Assembly (NCBI GenBank): GCA_033032865.1
Contig: JAWHQI010000040.1
Location: forward strand, 8,415,001-8,479,000
Direction: 5' to 3'
Source: Dactylorhiza incarnata
Taxonomy: Eukaryota > Streptophyta > Magnoliopsida > Asparagales > Orchidaceae
Length of the DNA stretch: 64,000 nucleotides
Positions 57,661-64,000 of the stretch are shown here, piece after piece. The notes beneath the pieces are model-generated. The model did no database searches. It was not told where the DNA came from and worked only from the letters and a program-made list of their open reading frames with translations. The position numbers and the translations under genes are program-made. The number at the start of each line of letters is the position of its first letter. Positions within the stretch are counted from its first letter, which is position 1.

Positions 57661-59575
57661 TGTAACACCCTCCCTATTACATAGAATATAGCAGTAGGTC
57701 CGGTCGGGACCCCACGCTATATTAAAAGAACAGAAGAGCGCGTTACTGGATTAGATTCAAATAGTTAAGAACATAACCATCTCAGCACACAGAGTCGTAC
57801 AACAGAAGCATTTATTTTATTAAGATAAAACTAGTTCACAACTTGTCCACTTAGTTACAGGGAATGAAATAACAACAAGGTTTGTTTATAAATATGTTTA
57901 CAACAACTAGGTGGCTTACAAACATCGGCACGCAGGCCGGCCACGCATGAAAAATAGTAAACATAGGAACTAGGGTTTCGAGGACCAGAACAGCACAGCA
58001 GCAGGGGCTTCAGCCCGCTATTTCCTGCAAGTATTGCCAGGACCTGTACAAACAAATCCACCAAAAGAGTGTGAAAACAGGTAACCGGTCAGCTTTAGCT
58101 GACCCAGATATAATGACCCCACCACATTCCCGGGGCGGTGGTACTCCTTCCCTGCAAGCAAGCAATATCAGTATATATTTCACAGGTGCGTCTAAGCACT
58201 GCATAGAAACATTCACCATATACGTCGACTAACGACCGCACGTATTGTGCTCTCAAGGCACCCTTCAGCATACTCCCCGAGTTACCCCGCCACGCTAAGT
58301 CTTATTTCAACTTAGACAACCAAATTGAGCTAGGCCGTACACATAATGTTCCGACACTCTTCCATAGCCCGGTGCACCGAGGGGCGACCTCTACACAACC
58401 ACTATGGGTGGGTTTGGATCAGCTACGCCCGTGCTCAATCATTGCGATCAACTCTGCACGATGCGGGTAAGCTTTCACCTTGGCCCGATCACATAGACGA
58501 CCTCACAGGGTCATTGCCCAGGCCCCCAGGGCCACTGGCCATCAAACCGCGCGATCTCAGGGATCACTGGCGCTACCGCCGGCGCTAATGCTAGCCCCCA
58601 ACGCTAGTAACAGAACCCAGTTCTGCTACCTTTTTCGGGGTAATGTCTGGGAAATCCCTCCAGAACTCCTCGCAGCACGTCTCAGTACTCAGAACCCGAA
58701 AACACAGCATATATCACAGAGTCTTCTCCGGCATGCAACAAGCAACATCACCAATCCAGACCAACCTGTCCAGGTGGGCTTCACACAGCATGCCTATGCC
58801 TGTACTTCAATTCCGTACTCTATATGCAAATTCCTGTGGGGATATCATCAACCCACCGGAAAAACCCATCTACTAATTAGTAGAATCTTCGAAATCATGC
58901 AAATAAAAGGACGCACATGTCCAAAGATGTAGGAAGGAGAATCGTTACCCTCGGCGCTTGTTTCGGTGCCATAGATCTGAGGTTTATCCGGAGGGAACTT
59001 GCTGAAATAGCTTCCTCTCCACGGACTCGACAATGGCACAAGCACGCAAGATCTCCTTCGCAGATTTGCCTCAACTGGTCTCCTTCCCAAGCTCCCAGCT
59101 TCCTTTGTCGTGGAAAATACAGAGAACTATCAGCCAAGTGAGAAGGACAGCCGAAAACCAGCCTTTTATACTTTTTAGCTACCGCCGGCGCTAATGCTAG
59201 CGCCTGGCGCTAGCCCAGAGACGGTACAACTGACCTTAGCCACAACCGCTGAAGCAAACCGCTAGCGCTGCCGTCTGTGCTATCTTTCTTCAATGAATTT
59301 CTCGGGAAATTCCACATTCGTCGAGAAATGCAACATTCTTCGAGAAAGGACATATTTCTTGGGAAATGCACAACCGCTGACGCTATCCCTAGCACCTGGC
59401 GCTAGCTCATTAGCTTCAGAACACTTCCACTCGTCGAGACAGAACACATTTCTCGTGAAATGCATGGGTTTCTCGAGAAATGACCTACCGTCGGTGCTAT
59501 CCCTAGCGTCTGACGCTAGCTCATTAGTTTCCGAACACTCCCACTTAATTTGCACAAGAAACTTAGGGTCTTACA
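57661..59575 (-). repeat. K2 3' LTR
   Basis: 1915 bp, TGTAACACCC to GGTCTTACA. It lacks the inverted duplication of the K1 5' LTR and so shows the ancestral LTR layout. It contains the CTAGCGCC-T-GGCGCTAG palindrome near 59199. Confidence 0.88.
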
Positions 59576-59605
59576 ATTCTTCCCCTCTTAAAAGAATTTC
59601 GTCCT
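59576..59605 (-). other. K2 polypurine tract
   Basis: Read on the minus strand, AAAAGAGGGGAAGAAT precedes the LTR start, equivalent to the K1 tract at 41942-41955. Confidence 0.8.
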
Positions 59606-59647
59606 AAAATTCTTACAGTGAACATAATACAAAATATAACTTGTACC

Positions 59648-62600
59648 TCAAAGGAACATCTTGGGGAACTCCTCACGCATGGTTTGCTCGCGCTCCCATG
59701 TAAGCTCCTCACGACCGCAGTTGTTCCAGCGGACTTTGACTATCTTGATCAGTTTATTCCGTAGTTGTTTGACATCAGTGTCTTCGATGCAAATAGGCGT
59801 GACCAACGCCTTCAGCCCATCATCGACCGGCACTTGATTCGCCACCAGCACCTGGCTAGGCTTTGGCACAACTTTACTCAACACAGATATGTAAAACACA
59901 TCATGCAAATTGCTTAGCACCGTCGAAAGAGCGAGCCAATAGGCAGCTTCACCAACACGCTCTAGTATCTCAAACGGGCCAAGGTATCGTGGACTCAGCT
60001 TTTTCAAGCGTCGAATCCTTGACACTCCCTTGAAAGGCTTGATCTTGAGATACACCCAATCGCCTATGGAAACTCAACATTTCTGTGCTTGGCATTATAA
60101 TACTTTTCCTGCCTATCTTGCGCCACCAATAATCGCTCCCGGATTGTTCAGATAGTCGAATTCGCATCTTCAACTTCCTTCCGCTTAAACAACTTCATTT
60201 CGCCCGTCTCTGCCCAAGCCAAAGGGGTACGACAAGCTCTACCATAGAATGGTTCGAAGGGCGCCATCTTTATACTTGCTTGATAACTGTTATTGTAAGC
60301 GAATTCGATCATGAATAAATGATCTTCCCACTTTTTACCGAAGTCCAGGACGCACATGCGGAGCATATCCTCCAAGGTTCTGTTAGTACGTTCAGTCTGT
60401 CCATCCATTTGAGGGTGGAAGGCAGTACTAAACTTCAACTTTGAACCCAACAACTTGTGTATTAGCCTCCAATCTTTCGAAGTAAAGCGCACATCTCGGT
60501 CACTTACGATGCTACGGGGAACACCATGCAATCATACAATGTTATTAACATATTGCTTTGCTAACTTCTCCACTGAGTCGTCATTTCAGTTTGGAATAAA
60601 GTGGGCTACCTTCGTCAAGCGATCCACGATCACCCAAACAACATCATTCGCACTCTGCGATCTTGGCAAATCGTGCACGAAATTCATCGAAATGTCATTA
60701 AATTTCCATTCCGACATTGGTAACGACTTCAGGAACCCACCAGGTTTCTGACATTCGGCCTTCACTAGTGCATAAGATTTACACTTTGCCACATAAAGGG
60801 CGATGTCCTTCTTCAAACCTGGCCACCAAAACAATTTTTTCATATCTTGGTACATTTTTGTGCTCCCCGGGTGAATTGAGTATTTTGTAAAATGTGGTTC
60901 GTACATAGATTCTTCCCGCAATTTACCCACATTTGGGACGCACAACCAACCGTATTTCCACATAAGACCATTGTCCAACACAAAATCTACAGCAGACCCA
61001 TCCCCAGTCTCTGCCAAGTAGCGCTACATGCTCGAATCAAGTTCCAGGGCCTGTCGTATTCTGTCTGCGAGGTCATATTGCACCTCCGTCCAGTTCAAGA
61101 ATGCACTCGCACTAGAATTCCTCTCCACATAGGAGATCTCTAAGGATTCTAAGTCCCTGATTAGATGCGAATCATGCATCTAAATCCAGCTGGCCTGTGT
61201 AGAAGCCCTTCGGCTCAAAGAATCTGCGATGACATTTCCCTTCCTGGGAGTATAGTGTCTCTAGAAAGTGTAGCCCCCCCAGGAACTCCATCCACCTTCA
61301 CTGTCGCATATTGAGCTCTTTCTGGTATAATAGATACTTTATGCTCTTATGGTCGGTAAAGATATCAACCTTCACGCCATACAAGTAATGTCGCCATAAT
61401 TTCAGAGTGAAGATCACGACTGCCAACTCCAAGTCATGGACCGGGTAATTCCGCTCATGCACTTTTAACTAGCGAGATCCATATCACCCGACCATTCGAA
61501 GAAGTACGCAGCCTAAGCCGCTCCCTGACTCATCACTGTAAATTTTATAGCCTTCTGTACCACATGGCAAACACAAGATTGGTGTCATAGTGATGCAGGA
61601 CGCCGGGTACCCGACCGCACCCCATGACATTACACCAGCTAGCGGACCACGGCCAAGCACGCCTGCCAGAAGGACTGTAGTCCAGACACCCCAACCCATC
61701 TCCGCGCCTATTCTCAGCATGACGGTTTGTTGAGGCTGGGTATCGATCCCCATACCTCCTTGATATGAACCTCTCCTAACTGGCCTTATCAACAACTGAC
61801 CTGTGATGCCACGGGGTGCGGTCGGGGCCCCGACATCCTTCATCACATAGTCAGATGAATCTTTAACTCCTCAAAAGCTCGTGCACAGGCTGGTGACCAA
61901 ACGAACTTTTGATCTTTCCTTGTCTAGGTCATGAGAGGAAGTGCAATCCGCGAAAAGTTCTCCACGAAGCACCGATAGTAGCCGGCAAGTCCGAGGAAAC
62001 TCCTGAGTTCTACTACTGTCGTCAATACGGTCCACTCCTGGATAACAACTATCTTTGCCGGATCCACTGCGATACCCTCACCACCAACCACATGACCAAG
62101 GAATGCCACCGAGGGTAGCCAAAACTCGCACTTGGAGAACTTGGCATACAGCTGACTCCGTCGCAGGGTCTCCAAAACTATGCGTAAATGAATCGCGTGT
62201 TCTTCTTCAGATTGAGAGTATAACAGAATAGCGTCAATAAAGACGATCACAAACCGGTTAAGGCACTCTCTAAAGGTCCTATTCATCAGATCCATGAACA
62301 CTAATGGCTCTTTCATCAATCCAAACGGCATCACAGTGAACTCGTAATGCCCGTAGCGAGTACTATATGCCGTCTTGGGAATGTCGCACTCCCGAATCCG
62401 CAACTAGTGGTAGCAAGACTTAAGGTCCAGCTTTGAATACACCGTTGATCCAACTAGCTGATCAAACAAGTCATCGATTCAAGGAACCAGATTCTTATTT
62501 TTCTCGGTCAGCTTGTTCAATTCACGATAATCGATACATATACGCAGGCTTCCATCCTTATTCTTCACAAAGAGGGTTGGAGCACCCCAAGGGGATGCAC

Positions 62601-63275
62601 TTGGGCGTACATATCCTTGCTCTAGCAACTCCTGTAATTGAACCTTCAACTCTGCCATCTCCTTTGGCGCAATACAGTACGGAGAGCGTGACACAGGCTT
62701 GGCACCTGGCACTAGCTCTATTGTGAAGTTAATCTCTCACTGAGGTGGAGGCCCAGGGAGATCTTTCGGAAACACATCTGGATACTCTGAGATAACAGGA
62801 ACTTCACTCAGACTGGGATGAGGATTTGCATCCCCAACTAACACAACACACATTTTTGCGCCCTGCCGAATTGCCTTGACTACTTGGACAGCAGACATCA
62901 ACGTCTTGCTCGATCAATGCAAACCAGCAAATGTAGTCGCACACTCGGTATTCCTCCCCAGCGTGACCTCCTTTGAAGTGCAATCAATGTAGGCCTGCTG
63001 CGCCGATAGCTAGTCCATACCAAAGATCACATCGAACTCCGAAAGCGGTAGTATCAGTGCTTCCAAATCAATGTCTTGACTCCCGATTCGTACCTTTACC
63101 ACACAACCTTGATCCGCACACATAGAACACCCATTGGGTAGCATCACATCTGACCTTTCCTTTATCAATGATGAAGGCACTCCAAGTTATCGTATGAAGG
63201 CCTCCGATATAAAGGAATGCGAAGCTCCCGTATCAAACAGTGCTCTCGTCGGAGAGTTAAATATTAGGACAAAGC
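59648..63275 (-). pseudogene. K2 pol (PR, RT, RNase H, integrase, chromodomain), multiply broken
   Basis: Minus-strand pieces in order: ALFDTGASHSFIS (PR with intact DTG, about 63235), VIFGMD then a stop in place of Trp, [20 protein letters not shown] (62712), [17 protein letters not shown] and [12 protein letters not shown] (62403-61924). The second catalytic Asp of the RT box is Ala. RNase H is [14 protein letters not shown]; integrase pieces span 61017-59970. [15 protein letters not shown] and NQVPVDDGLKALVTPICIED run through without the K1 TAG, showing that codon was CAG. The chromodomain-like tail ends at 59648. A TAA at 63187-63189 is at the same codon as TAA 38587 of K1. Confidence 0.85.
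61591..61845. mobile_element. 255-bp inverted-terminal element in K2
   Basis: The target CATAG is duplicated (61586-61590 and 61846-61850). The insert begins TGATGCAGGACGCCGGG and ends with the reverse complement of TGATGAAGGATGTCGGGG. The terminal inverted repeats extend about 40 bp with some seven mismatches. Removal restores the K2 RNase H reading up to TPILCLP. TG..CA ends with a 5-bp duplication recall LTR-type integration, while the long inverted ends recall a MITE or fold-back element; the class is open. Confidence 0.8.
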
Positions 63276-63353
63276 CTAATACACACAAGTTTAACAAGCA
63301 ATGCACAAGGTATGAAGTATAAAAAGCAACAAAATTTGTATACTAACGCATAC
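63276..63353 (-). other. 78-bp intron-like segment between gag and protease of K2
   Basis: On the minus strand it begins GTATGCGTTAGTATAC and ends TGTGTATTAG, with CTTTTTATACTTCATACC in the middle as in K1. Its size equals that of K1, and stops inside it prevent read-through. Confidence 0.65.
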
Positions 63354-64000
63354 CTATCACCACATCGCTTTGCTTTATGGCCTCCTGCTGGCCAAGGTTG
63401 TACACCCTAGGCTGGGTTGGGGTAGCATGGGATGCAGTTGACTCCACCGCCTTTCCTCTCTCTGCTGCATATGCCGCAGCTGTCTTCTTGCCACTGCGAT
63501 GTCACGAGCATAATGCCCCGGCTTGCCATGGTTATAACAGATGAGTGGGCCTCGCCCAGTTGTCACACCCGATGTAGCTAACCCAGAAGGTCTTGCTCTT
63601 TTCCTAAAGCTTCCTTGCCCAGACCTCGCAGAGCTCGGTACTTTGAACTCTGTCTTTACCACAGCTAAATCCTTCCTTCTTTGGGACCACTTCATGTCCT
63701 TCTCCAAGGAATGGGTCGTATTGACCAGGGTCATAAACCCTTGCATCATTGTCCCCGACAGAAGGAACCGCAATTATTCTCGCAGACCTTCATAAAACCG
63801 ATTGGTCTTACGAGCTTCATCTGCAAAAGTTGCGCCTGCGTACCTCCCCAACCGAGTAAACTCGTGTAGATAGTCATCAATTATACTATCACATTGAGTT
63901 AGATGGTTAAACTGAATCTCCATCTCAATTTGTTGAGTAGGAGGGAGATACCGCGCCAAGTACAATCTCGAAAACTCATCAAATGAGATGTCTGTCAGCT
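63354..64000 (-). pseudogene. gag of K2, C-terminal part
   Basis: Minus-strand capsid pieces ARYLPPTQQIEMEIQFNHLT and IIDDYLHEFTRLGRYAGATF are followed by MTLVNTTHSLEKDMKWSQRR. The zinc knuckle is CYNHGKPGHYARDI, with the second Cys changed to His and the last to Ile. It continues past the window end. Confidence 0.8.

Larger units (their letters stand above)
57661..64000 (-). mobile_element. K2: Tekay-type chromovirus, minus strand, incomplete in window
   Basis: 3' LTR (57661-59575), PPT, then integrase, RNase H, RT, PR and gag reading right to left. It has the same family features as K1 and is homologous along its length. The 5' LTR and the gag start lie beyond 64000. Pol is broken in many places and a 255-bp element (61591-61845) sits in the RNase H region. 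K2 is clearly more decayed than K1. Confidence 0.9.

Overview
The window is a stretch of angiosperm nuclear DNA made almost entirely of nested, mostly decayed LTR retrotransposons. This is shown by plant-type primer-binding sites (initiator-Met and Asp tRNA), SIRE-like Copia gag and third-ORF proteins, Tat, Athila-like and Tekay Gypsy elements, and one fragment resembling a plant tau-class glutathione transferase. No intact host gene, rRNA, tRNA or CRISPR is visible. The species cannot be fixed from the sequence.

Layout, left to right. 1-3330: 3' part of a plus-strand SIRE-like element (X1). 3389-4099 plus 12907-15563: 3' part of a related minus-strand element (X2), tail-to-tail with X1, its LTR split by element Y. 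4100-12906: Y, a minus-strand element with two 1.9-kb LTRs, a gag and a third (env-like) ORF but no pol; a 429-bp TRIM with perfect TSDs (8994-9422) sits inside it. 15564-24058: Z, a minus-strand gag-only element with 1.18-kb LTRs and about 4.5 kb of non-coding interior. 24059-32935 and 45140-46990: T1, a minus-strand Tat Gypsy element with an antisense, intron-containing extra ORF and nine tandem 94-bp repeats. Its gag is split by a 12-kb block (32936-45139) holding a 22-bp CCGCGG minisatellite, a tau-GST pseudo-exon, GA arrays and K1, a Tekay chromovirus (34544-42831) with a nearly open pol frame.

47016-47179 and 53656-54955: T2, a plus-strand Tat fragment whose reverse transcriptase is cut by element A (47180-53655). 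A has a perfect 5-bp TSD, near-identical 1.67-kb LTRs and a tRNA-Asp primer site. It encodes only a protein with two CCHC zinc knuckles, and carries a set of CpG-rich perfect palindromes upstream of each LTR TATA box. 54956-57660 is AT-rich and includes a regular 155-bp tandem repeat. 57661-64000: K2, a second Tekay element on the minus strand, interrupted by a 255-bp inverted-terminal element.

Most elements are non-autonomous or dead. Y, Z and A keep the cis signals (LTR, PBS, PPT) and a nucleic-acid-binding or gag-type protein, so they would need enzymes supplied by full relatives. The strongest leads are element A and its palindromes, the 78-bp intron-like segment shared by both Tekay copies between gag and protease, the pol-less element Y, and the recurrence of odd-length CpG palindromes in LTRs of unrelated lineages.
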